36,243 bases of DNA from an uncultured Chloroflexota bacterium (GTDB taxonomy: Bacteria > Chloroflexota > Limnocylindria > Limnocylindrales > Limnocylindraceae): assembly GCA_903944295.1 (NCBI GenBank), contig CAJARA010000138.1, forward strand, positions 1 to 36,243, written 5' to 3'. Shown piece by piece: positions 13,841 to 21,609 of the stretch. The notes beneath the pieces are model-generated. The model was given only the letters and a program-made list of their open reading frames with translations. It did not search any database and had not been told where the DNA came from. The first letter of the stretch is position 1. Every line of letters begins with the position of its first letter. Made by a program: the position numbers and the translations under genes.

Positions 13841-16458
13841 GTAAGGCTGCAACGAAGAATCTCGTGATCGTGGAGTCGCCGGCCAAGGCGGCCACGATTG
13901 AGCGTTACCTAGGTCCTGATTACACGGTGATCGCCTCCTATGGTCACGTTCGCGACCTCCCGCAGAAGTCTCGCCGTGCAGCGAAGGGGAGCGTCGCCGC
14001 GAAGCGGCCGAAGCGGAAGAAGGGGGACCCTCCGGCACCGAAGCCTGCAAAGGGACTCGGCAGCCTTGCGGTGGATGTGGAGAACGGCTTCACGCCGCAC
14101 TACGAGATCATTGAGGAGAAGGAGGGGCGCCTCGCCGACATCCGCCGCGCCGCAAAGGGGGCGGAGGCGGTCTGGCTCGCCACCGACCTTGATCGTGAAG
14201 GTGAAGCGATCGCCTGGCATCTGGCCGAAGCGCTGGAGATCCCAGAGGCGGATCGGCGCCGCGTCACCTTCAGCGAGATCACGAAGGGGGCGATCCTCGA
14301 ATCGTTCAGCCACCCGCGAGGAATCAACCTTGACCTTGTCAACGCCCAGCAGGCGCGTCGCATCCTTGATCGTCTCGTCGGCTACAAGCTCTCGCCACTC
14401 CTCTCGCGCCTCGTTGCACCGCGCTCCTCTGCCGGGCGCGTGCAGTCGGTTGCCCTTCGCCTTGTGGTGGAGCGTGAGCGCGCGATTCGCGCCTTCATCC
14501 CACGGCACTACAGCACCGTTGAGCTGGGCGTTCGCCCAGCCGTGGACCCAGATCTCGTCATCCCTGCGAGCCTTGTTGGGCCGAAGGGGGAGAACCTCGA
14601 AGTGGAGCCCGAGGTTGCCGACGCCGCCGTTGCGCGCGTTACGGGCGGAGTAGCAATCGTTACGGAGCGCAACGAGAGCACGCGAAAGCAGCGGCCCGTT
14701 CCGCCGTTCACCACCTCAACACTGCAGCAGGAGGCGGGACGCAAGCATGGCTACCGCTCACGCGTCACGATGCAGCTTGCGCAGAAGCTGTACGAAGGCG
14801 TTGACATTGGCGGCGAGCGCACCGGTCTGATCACCTACATGCGCACCGACTCACCAACGCTGAGCCAGCAGGCGATTAGCGAAGCGGCGGAGGTGATTCG
14901 CACACGCTTCGGCGCCGAGGCGGTGGTTGATGGCGGGCGACAGTACGCCTCCAAGTCAAAGAACGCGCAAGAGGCGCACGAAGCGATTCGACCGACAAGC
15001 TTCCACCGCACCCCGGAAGAGGTTGCGAGCTACCTTGATGATCGTGAGTTGCGCGTCTACACGCTGATCTGGCGGCGCGCGATCGCATCGCAGATGCCAG
15101 ACAAGCTCTCTGCTACCACCACACTCTTCTGGAGTGTTGGCGAGGATCGCCTCAAGACCAACGCAACGCGCACACTCGAGCCAGGGTTCACCGCCGTCTA
15201 CCTGGAAGGGAAAGACGACGAGGAAGAAGATGCTGAAGCGCAGTTGCCAGACCTTCCAGAGGGATCAAAGGGTGAGGTTGCAACCGCCGAAGCGGTAGCC
15301 CACCAGACGAAGCCAGAGCCGCGCTTCACCGAGCCGACGCTCGTGAAAGAGCTGGAGAAGCACGGAATCGGCCGACCGTCCACATATGCGGCGATCATTG
15401 AGCGCATCCAGGAGCGCGAGTACGTAGACCGTGATCGCGAGAACCGACTGCGCGCCACGCGACTCGGTGAGACGGTCTGCGATCTTCTGACGACGCACTT
15501 CACCGCCTTTGTTGATCTCGGCTTCACCGCTGGGATGGAGGAGGAGCTCGACGCCGTTGCCGAGGGGCGTGCCGATTGGCGTGAAGTACTTGGGAAGTTC
15601 TGGGCAACATTCGAACCACTGGTGACAGAGAAGGCGACGAGCATCGGCGCCGGTGAGTATCGCAACCGACCGAGCGATGAGAAGTGCTCCGAGGGTCACC
15701 CGATGGAGGAGCGTCTCGGCCGTTTCGGCTGGTACCTCGCCTGCAGCCTCTATCCGGAGCACTCTGAGCGGAAGTCGCTCTCCAAGGTAATCGGCGATGA
15801 CACACCTGGCGGTGATGTCCCCACCCTTGAGGGGGCTGGCCTCCCGTGCCCGCAGTGCGGCGCTGAGCATGGCGGGAAGATGGCGCAGCGACGCAGCCGT
15901 TTCGGCTACTTCCTTGGCTGCGATCGCTACCCAGAGTGCAAGTTCATCCCGAAGCCTGAGGTGCCAGAGGAGTTCCGTCTCGCCTTTGAGGCGCTCTGCC
16001 CAGTCTGCGGCGGTGAGCATGGGGGGAAGTTGCGCCCGCGCCGAAACAACAAGCGCAATACCTACTTCTACTCATGCGATCGCTATCCAGAGTGCAAGAC
16101 GATTCGCCCACGTCCGACCGGCGCCACGCACGCCGAGTGCGGCGCCACGATTGGTAAAGATGATGAGGGTGGAATCTGCACCCGCTGCGGTGCGCGCGTT
16201 GATCTCCCTGAGGGGGAGCTCGTCGGGCTGGTGATTGCAGGTGGAACGGCGGATCCACTCGCCTTTGCGCCGAAGCGCGGACGCCGCGTCGCCGCTGACG
16301 GGAAGGCAAAGGCAGAAGGGAACAAGGCGAAGGTTGCATCACGTGCTCGCACCGTGAAGTCGAAGGGGAAGCCGAAGCGTATCCCTGCCGCCGCGGCGGT
16401 CGCCGCCGCTGAGCTGTCGGCGAGTGACGCAGCTGGCGGAGAGGACGAGGCGACCTGA
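13837..16458 (+). CDS. topA: DNA topoisomerase I (type IA)
   Basis: An 873-aa enzyme that relaxes negative supercoils by cutting one strand. The Toprim domain has Glu13 in VIVESPAKA and the DLDRE acid triad at 117-121. The active-site Tyr334 is in GLITYMRTDS. A Lys/Pro-rich insert of about 28 residues (roughly 46-73) interrupts the Toprim domain between DLPQKS and LGSLAVDVENG. The C-terminus carries zinc-finger modules with CPQC (671), CPVC (721) and a final CTRC (781). The first module (from Cys617) has CxxxH and a His at the end instead of cysteine pairs. A basic Ala/Lys-rich tail follows. The ATG overlaps the dprA stop and also lies seven bases after a -10-like box. Length is normal for the family. 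Confidence 0.96.
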   Translation: MSKAATKNLVIVESPAKAATIERYLGPDYTVIASYGHVRDLPQKSRRAAKGSVAAKRPKRKKGDPPAPKPAKGLGSLAVDVENGFTPHYEIIEEKEGRLADIRRAAKGAEAVWLATDLDREGEAIAWHLAEALEIPEADRRRVTFSEITKGAILESFSHPRGINLDLVNAQQARRILDRLVGYKLSPLLSRLVAPRSSAGRVQSVALRLVVERERAIRAFIPRHYSTVELGVRPAVDPDLVIPASLVGPKGENLEVEPEVADAAVARVTGGVAIVTERNESTRKQRPVPPFTTSTLQQEAGRKHGYRSRVTMQLAQKLYEGVDIGGERTGLITYMRTDSPTLSQQAISEAAEVIRTRFGAEAVVDGGRQYASKSKNAQEAHEAIRPTSFHRTPEEVASYLDDRELRVYTLIWRRAIASQMPDKLSATTTLFWSVGEDRLKTNATRTLEPGFTAVYLEGKDDEEEDAEAQLPDLPEGSKGEVATAEAVAHQTKPEPRFTEPTLVKELEKHGIGRPSTYAAIIERIQEREYVDRDRENRLRATRLGETVCDLLTTHFTAFVDLGFTAGMEEELDAVAEGRADWREVLGKFWATFEPLVTEKATSIGAGEYRNRPSDEKCSEGHPMEERLGRFGWYLACSLYPEHSERKSLSKVIGDDTPGGDVPTLEGAGLPCPQCGAEHGGKMAQRRSRFGYFLGCDRYPECKFIPKPEVPEEFRLAFEALCPVCGGEHGGKLRPRRNNKRNTYFYSCDRYPECKTIRPRPTGATHAECGATIGKDDEGGICTRCGARVDLPEGELVGLVIAGGTADPLAFAPKRGRRVAADGKAKAEGNKAKVASRARTVKSKGKPKRIPAAAAVAAAELSASDAAGGEDEAT

Positions 16459-17423
16459 TGACGGGGGGCCGGAAGCCGGCTCCAGTGGCGCGACGCGCGG
16501 CGGTCGCATCTGATCCTCGTGTCGCCACTTTCATGCAACACCTTGGCGCACGGACACTCTCCCCAGCAACGAGCCGCTCGTACCGCACCGTTGTTGAACG
16601 TTTCCTCTCATGGTGTGACGCTGAGCGAATTGATTGGCGAGCCCCAGAGCGAACCGACCTACGTCGCTATGTGGCGACCCTTGGTGATGGGGCGCAGCGC
16701 TCCACGGTGCAGCAGCGGCTCGCTGCGCTTGGAACCTTCTATCGCTTCTGGGTGCGGCAGGGGAGTGTGGCCAAAGATCCACTGCAAGCGCTTGCACGCC
16801 CACAACGTGAACGTCGCCTCCCTGATGTACTGAGCGCTGAACAGGTGACACGGCTCATTGAGACCGCCGCTTCGGCCGAGTCCCCCGTACTCGCGCTGCG
16901 TGACACCGCACTCGTTGAACTCCTCTACGGCGCTGGACTGCGCATTGCAGAGGTTGTGTCGATTCGCGTGCGCGACCTTGACTTGGCGCGCGGTGAAGTA
17001 CGCGTCACAGGGAAGGGTGAGAAGCAGCGCGTTGCACTCTTCGGTGCGCCGTGCATCAACGCACTGAAGCGCTACCTTGCAGACGGTCGATCTGAGCTGC
17101 TCAAGGCGTCTGCCACGGCAAGTGATGCGCTCTTCCTGAATCGCAACGGCACGTCGCTCGGTGAGCGTGGTGCGCGCGCTCGACTCAACGAGACCGCCGT
17201 CCGCGCCGGGCTTCCTGCCGCCTTTCATCCGCACACGCTCCGTCACTCCTTCGCAACGCATCTCTTGGATGGTGGTGCGGATCTGCGCGTGGTGCAAGAG
17301 CTACTCGGTCATGAGAGCCTCGGAACGACGCAGGTCTATACACACGTCTCCACTGCGCGGCTCCGCGGCCTCTATGCGTCGGCCCACCCTCGCGCTCGAC
17401 GCGCGGCAAAGAGGGACGCATAA
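16458..17423 (+). CDS. Tyrosine recombinase XerC/XerD
   Basis: A 321-aa site-specific recombinase of the Xer type, which resolves chromosome dimers at dif during cell division. The N-terminal SAM-like core-binding domain runs to about residue 110. The catalytic set is complete: Arg162 in GAGLRIAEV, Lys186 in TGKGEKQR, His259 and Arg262 in HTLRHSFATHLL, His285 in LLGHESLGTTQ, and the nucleophile Tyr294 in QVYTH. It overlaps topA by one base (TGATG). The position after topA is a common place for xerC, but XerC and XerD cannot be told apart with confidence from one sequence. Nothing around it suggests an integrase of a mobile element: no att-like repeats or tRNA-adjacent insertion are seen. Confidence 0.93.
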   Translation: MTGGRKPAPVARRAAVASDPRVATFMQHLGARTLSPATSRSYRTVVERFLSWCDAERIDWRAPERTDLRRYVATLGDGAQRSTVQQRLAALGTFYRFWVRQGSVAKDPLQALARPQRERRLPDVLSAEQVTRLIETAASAESPVLALRDTALVELLYGAGLRIAEVVSIRVRDLDLARGEVRVTGKGEKQRVALFGAPCINALKRYLADGRSELLKASATASDALFLNRNGTSLGERGARARLNETAVRAGLPAAFHPHTLRHSFATHLLDGGADLRVVQELLGHESLGTTQVYTHVSTARLRGLYASAHPRARRAAKRDA

Positions 17424-17426
17424 CTA

Positions 17427-18977
17427 ATGAGTGGGCAGACGGTACGGAATAGCGCGCTCCTCTCAGCTGCGGCGCTTGCATCGCGCCTGCTCGGCTGGGT
17501 GCGGCTGATCGTCCTCGTCACCGCGTTCGGTGCGGATGGACGACTCGATCCGTACCTCGCCGCCTTTAAGATTCCGGACATTATTTACCAGTTGATTGCA
17601 GCAGGACCACTCTCAAGTGTCCTCGTACCGCTCGTGGTTCGACTGCGCAGCGAGGGAGATGAGCTTCGCGCCCGTCGCATCATGAGCTCAATCTTCCTCA
17701 TCTTCGGCGTCCTTGCGCTCGTGATCGCAGTCGCGGCGCTCCTCCTTGCTGGTGGACTCGCCGAACTTCTCGCGCCTGGGATCAGCGCGGCACAGCGCGA
17801 GGAGGTGGCCCAACTGAGCAGGATCCTCGCCCCTTCGTCGCTCGGCCTCGGGATCGTTGCAGTGGCGAGTGTTTGGACCGCCGCGAACGAGCGCTTCCTC
17901 GCCGCGTCGATTGGGCCGATCGTCTACAACCTCTCCGTCATCCTCTTCACCCTCTTCGGCGCTGAGCAGTTCGGCACTGTTGCCGCCGCACTCGGCACTG
18001 TTGTTGGCGCGCTGCTTTATGGCGTGATCGCTATCGCTGCTGCGCGGGTTGCTGGCTTACGCCTCGCGCGGCCCTCACTTAGGGATCCGCTCTTGCTCGG
18101 ATCGCTCGGTTCGCTGGTGCCACGCATGAGCGGGCTCCTGATTGTCCAGATCGTTCTGACCAGCCTTGTGGCGCTCGCAAGTACGCTTGGGCCAGGGAGC
18201 ATTACGGCGTGGACCTACGCCCTCTCGCTGGTGCAACTCCCGCTCGCGATGGTCGCAGGATCAATCGGCACGGCGATCCTTCCCGTTGCGGCACGCGTGC
18301 TGAACGTTGAAGGGCCAGCTGGCTTACTACGTGTGACACGAAGTGCACTCGGTGCGGCGATCTGGATGCTCCTCCCCGTCGCCGTGATTGGTGCCGCACT
18401 CGCCACCAACCCTGTTGGGCTGGTGCTTGGGATCTCGCCAGGGAGCCCCGTCGGTGCCCTCCTGTTTTCCGGGCTGAGCCTGCTCCTCTTTAGTCTCCCG
18501 ATTCAAGGAGCGACAAGCGTTGCGACGCGTCTCTGCTACGGAGCTGGCGATACACGTGGCCCTGTAGGGAGCAGCGTTGTTGCCTCTCTCCTTATCGCCC
18601 TCTCCGCAGCGCCTTTCGTTGCCGCGTTTGGATTTGCAGGGCTCGCCGCCGCCGTGCTCTTTGGTGAGGGAGTTGAGTGTCTGCTACTTCTCCTGCGACT
18701 CCGCAGTCACGTTGGAGGTCATCTGCTGCGTGAACTGATGCGAATGCTCGCTATGTCACTTGCGACGGCGGCGAGTGGTCTCGCCCTCGCACTCGCCCTC
18801 TCTGCGGCTGTGAGCGCGCTCGTTGCGAGTGAGAGCCTCGCCCTCCGTGCGCTGATCGATGCCAGTGCCGCGGCCGCCGGCCTCCTCTTCTATCTCCTGC
18901 TGAGCGCGCGGCTGAAGGCTCCGGGGTCCGACGCACCGATAGCTACACTCAGGCGCGCGTGGGGACGGATTAGATGA
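17427..18977 (+). CDS. murJ: Lipid II flippase MurJ (MviN)
   Basis: A 516-aa polytopic membrane protein of the MOP exporter superfamily that moves lipid II across the cytoplasmic membrane. The N-terminus is diagnostic: NSALLSAAALASRLLGWVR, then LDPYLAAFKIPDIIYQLIAA and LSSVLVPLVVRL match the family's first two helices. About 14 hydrophobic segments can be counted. ATG follows the xerC stop by three bases, with a weak AGAGGGA ten bases upstream. It is followed by an ATGA-coupled FemX-like gene and then murE, so the flippase is produced with enzymes acting on the same lipid-linked precursor pathway. Confidence 0.94.
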   Translation: MSGQTVRNSALLSAAALASRLLGWVRLIVLVTAFGADGRLDPYLAAFKIPDIIYQLIAAGPLSSVLVPLVVRLRSEGDELRARRIMSSIFLIFGVLALVIAVAALLLAGGLAELLAPGISAAQREEVAQLSRILAPSSLGLGIVAVASVWTAANERFLAASIGPIVYNLSVILFTLFGAEQFGTVAAALGTVVGALLYGVIAIAAARVAGLRLARPSLRDPLLLGSLGSLVPRMSGLLIVQIVLTSLVALASTLGPGSITAWTYALSLVQLPLAMVAGSIGTAILPVAARVLNVEGPAGLLRVTRSALGAAIWMLLPVAVIGAALATNPVGLVLGISPGSPVGALLFSGLSLLLFSLPIQGATSVATRLCYGAGDTRGPVGSSVVASLLIALSAAPFVAAFGFAGLAAAVLFGEGVECLLLLLRLRSHVGGHLLRELMRMLAMSLATAASGLALALALSAAVSALVASESLALRALIDASAAAAGLLFYLLLSARLKAPGSDAPIATLRRAWGRIR

Positions 18978-20056
18978 TCGTTGAGCGCGCGCCGATTGGA
19001 ACGCTCACTGATCCGGCTCTGCGTGCCGCGTGGGATCAGCGCGCCGTCGCTGCACCGGGTGGCGACATGCACCAAGGTGCTGCCTTCGCCGCCGATCGTG
19101 CGCGGCGCTCGATTAGGACGCTCCCGCTTTATGTGGACGGAGCCCCGCTGCTTGTCTGCATTCGCTCACTGCCGTTCCTCGGCCTCAGTGTTGCGAGCAT
19201 TCCGCGCGGACCAGCAGCCCCTACTGATGCGCCAGATGCAGAGCGAGCGAGCGTTCCCGGACGACTGCAGCGCGTTGGGGAGTGGCTACGGAGGGAGGAG
19301 GGGGTGGTTGAGCTTCGTGTTGACCCGTGGCTCCCCGCATCCGATGCACTTGAAGTGGAGTGGCTCCGCGCTGGATTCTCTCCATGCGATGAGAGCTTCT
19401 TCAGCAAGCATGCGATGTGGATTCGAGCCACGGCGAAGCCTGGCGCTACGGAGACCGAGATCTTCTCGCACCTGAACGCAACCAAGCGAAATGAGATCAG
19501 CGCTGCCCATCGAAACGGGATCCAGGTGTCACGTCTGCACGCAGAGCACGATCTGGTTGCGCTGAGAGAGGCGGCGACTCTGGTGAACGAGACGGCGGTC
19601 CGGCGTCAATTTGCCCAAATCAATCTGGATCAGACGCTGCTCACCTGGGTAGATTTGATGCACTCTGGCCAGATGGAGGCTTGGGTGGCACGCGATGCTC
19701 AAGGGGGGGTGATCGCGATGGAGACGGCGCTGCGGCACGGTGAGCGGCTGACAAGCCACCATGCTGGTTCACGCGAGGTGGGCTCCTCGGTTCCAGCGGG
19801 TGCCGTCGTACTCCTTCGGTGGACGCTGATAGAGACTGCACGACAGGAGGGGCGCATCGCCGATCTTGGAGGGGCGGATGTTGCTGGTCATCGGGAGATT
19901 CCGCAGGCAGGCGAGAAGATGTACGGACTCTATGACTACAAGCGTGCCTTCGGTGCTGAGTGGGTGGCAATGTCTGGCGCGCATCGGATCGTTCTCGATT
20001 CACGCCGTTACGCTCTGCGTTCGGCAATCCGAACGGTGCTGAGGGCGGGGCGATGA
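18974..20056 (+). CDS. FemABX-family peptidoglycan bridge aminoacyltransferase
   Basis: A 360-aa protein resembling FemX/FemAB transferases, which use aminoacyl-tRNA to add amino acids to the third residue of the lipid II stem peptide. Two GNAT-like halves are suggested. The first has HQGAAFAADRARR and the typical SIPRGPAAP strand-loop. The second has an ATKRNEISAAHRNGIQVS segment like the family's helix and basic cleft, and ends with GLYDYKRAFGAEWVAM, where family members usually have a Gly-x-x-x-[FY]-K-x-x-[FW]-G element. It is coupled to murJ (ATGA) and to murE (ATGA), which supports a role in cell-wall precursor modification. The amino acid transferred is unknown. A general GNAT of other function is the alternative. 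Confidence 0.85.
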   Translation: MIVERAPIGTLTDPALRAAWDQRAVAAPGGDMHQGAAFAADRARRSIRTLPLYVDGAPLLVCIRSLPFLGLSVASIPRGPAAPTDAPDAERASVPGRLQRVGEWLRREEGVVELRVDPWLPASDALEVEWLRAGFSPCDESFFSKHAMWIRATAKPGATETEIFSHLNATKRNEISAAHRNGIQVSRLHAEHDLVALREAATLVNETAVRRQFAQINLDQTLLTWVDLMHSGQMEAWVARDAQGGVIAMETALRHGERLTSHHAGSREVGSSVPAGAVVLLRWTLIETARQEGRIADLGGADVAGHREIPQAGEKMYGLYDYKRAFGAEWVAMSGAHRIVLDSRRYALRSAIRTVLRAGR

Positions 20057-21609
20057 GCAGACAGCGTGCGCCACAACAGATCGCGTCACTCGTTGAGCGC
20101 CTTGATCGGCTCGGCCTCCTCCTCCGCAGTGAGAGCCGAGGACTTGATCGATCAGATCTCATGATCAGTGCCCCATGGACGCATGACTCACGTCAGGTCC
20201 TGCTTGGTGGCGCCTTCGTGGCGATTGCTGGGGCACGTGCCGATGGTGCAACGTTTGCCGCAGAGGCGCTACGTCGCGGTGCTGCGCTGCTGATCAGTGA
20301 GCCGGCTGGTGTGCGCTCGATCGCCGCCTTGGGTCCAGAGGCGGCAGAGGTTCCACTGATTGCGGTGAGCAACGCTCGTCGCGCACTCGCTGAAGCATCC
20401 GCCTGGTGGGAGGGTGATCCCGCCGAAGAGTTAGTTGTCATCGGTGTCACTGGTACAGATGGGAAGACCACCACCTCTACGTACCTCGCAACGGCGTTAA
20501 GTGCCGCTGGGCTCTCGGCTGGTCTCATCTCTACTGCGTTGCAGCGCGTCGGCGGGAAGGACGAGCCGATGGCGGCGCATCAGACCACTCCAGAGGCGCC
20601 AGCACTGCAGGCGCAGCTGCGCAAGATCGCCACAGCGGGAGATCGCGCTGCGGTGCTTGAGACAACGAGCCATGGGCTTGCCCTTGATCGTGTTGCAGCG
20701 ATCAACTATGCCGCTGGGATCGTCACCAACTTCACATCAGACCACCTCGATCTCCACGGAACGGTTGAGGAGTATCGGAAGGCGAAGCTGCTGCTTGTCG
20801 ATCGTGTGCGTGGTTCCGCTGCAAGCAGGGCGGCACATCTTGAGCCGCTGATGGTGGTTCGTCGTGCCGATCCGGCACTTGCACCGTTCGTTGTGGCAGC
20901 AGAGGCGGCGGGGATTCGCGTGGTCGACTTTGACGTTGCGGAGGACGGGGCACTACTGCTTAATGGAGAGCGACACAAAGTGACGCTGCGCATGCCTGGG
21001 CGCATCAATGCGTTAAACGCCGCGGCGGCACTCGCGCTCGTTGCGGCATGGAAGCTGCCGCTTGATGCAGCGATCGTTGCGGTGTCGGCTGAGCCTGGGC
21101 CTCCTGGTCGTAGTGAGGCGGTGGATGCTGGCCAGCCGTTCAAGGTGATCGTTGACTTTGCGCATACGGGTCCTTCGTTGACAGCGGCGATCGGTGTTGC
21201 GCGCTCGCTTCTTGTTGCTGGTGGGCGGCTACTGCTCGTGACTGGCGCGGCGGGGGAGCGCGACCCTGGGCGACGCACCGCAGTGGGGCGAGCGGCGTCG
21301 GCCGCCGAGCGGATCTGGATCGCCGATGAGGATCCACGCGGCGAAGATCAAGACGTCATTGCCGCTGCAATCCGCGACGCCGCAGGTGAGCTTCTTGGCG
21401 CGTCGGCGAGCGAGCGGATCACGGTGCTGCATGACCGACGAGCGGCGATCGCCGCTGCGATCAGTGCGGCAGCCTCAGGAGACGTGGTGCTCCTCGCTGG
21501 TAAGGGGCATGAGCGGACGATCGAGCGGGGCGGAGTCGATGAGCCGTGGGATGAGGTGGCGGCGGCGCGTGAGGCGCTCTCCTCCCTCGGTTATCCTCAA
21601 GGGACATGA
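20053..21609 (+). CDS. murE: UDP-MurNAc-tripeptide synthetase MurE
   Basis: A 518-aa ATP-dependent ligase that adds the third (diamino) residue to UDP-MurNAc-Ala-Glu. The ATP loop GVTGTDGKTTT is at residues 131-141, TTSHGLALDRV stands for the usual SSHAL segment, and the lysine expected to be carbamylated is in YRKAKLLL (242-249). FAHTGPSL and the GERDPGRR region fit the C-terminal domain. The substrate motif reads DEDPRGED (425-432). DNPR is typical of diaminopimelate enzymes, DDPR or DDPN occur in lysine-type ones, so the diamino acid cannot be decided. The start at 20053 gives an ATGA overlap with the upstream gene. A longer frame from 19960 would bury 93 bases in that gene and add a non-MurE leader. 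Confidence 0.94.
   Translation: MSRQRAPQQIASLVERLDRLGLLLRSESRGLDRSDLMISAPWTHDSRQVLLGGAFVAIAGARADGATFAAEALRRGAALLISEPAGVRSIAALGPEAAEVPLIAVSNARRALAEASAWWEGDPAEELVVIGVTGTDGKTTTSTYLATALSAAGLSAGLISTALQRVGGKDEPMAAHQTTPEAPALQAQLRKIATAGDRAAVLETTSHGLALDRVAAINYAAGIVTNFTSDHLDLHGTVEEYRKAKLLLVDRVRGSAASRAAHLEPLMVVRRADPALAPFVVAAEAAGIRVVDFDVAEDGALLLNGERHKVTLRMPGRINALNAAAALALVAAWKLPLDAAIVAVSAEPGPPGRSEAVDAGQPFKVIVDFAHTGPSLTAAIGVARSLLVAGGRLLLVTGAAGERDPGRRTAVGRAASAAERIWIADEDPRGEDQDVIAAAIRDAAGELLGASASERITVLHDRRAAIAAAISAAASGDVVLLAGKGHERTIERGGVDEPWDEVAAAREALSSLGYPQGT
21592..21597 (+). promoter_or_regulatory. Predicted -10 box (TATCCT) for the relA/spoT homologue
   Basis: TATCCT lies in the last codons of murE and ends eight bases before the ATG. 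It may supply an independent, nearly leaderless transcript for the stringent-response gene and the tRNA synthetases downstream. No -35 was recognised. Confidence 0.45.

Noticed and set aside
15265..16020. Minus-strand reading frame of 251 codons opposite topA
   Set aside because: The sense strand encodes the conserved TopA core and zinc fingers, and the antisense product has no recognisable domain.
16458..17423. Tyrosine recombinase as sign of an integrated element
   Set aside because: The gene sits in a topA-xer-murJ housekeeping order, has Xer proportions, and no att repeats, phage or cargo genes are nearby.
19960..20052. Upstream in-frame start for murE
   Set aside because: It would overlap the FemX-like gene by almost 100 bases and add a non-homologous leader; the ATGA junction at 20053 matches the pattern of neighbouring genes.
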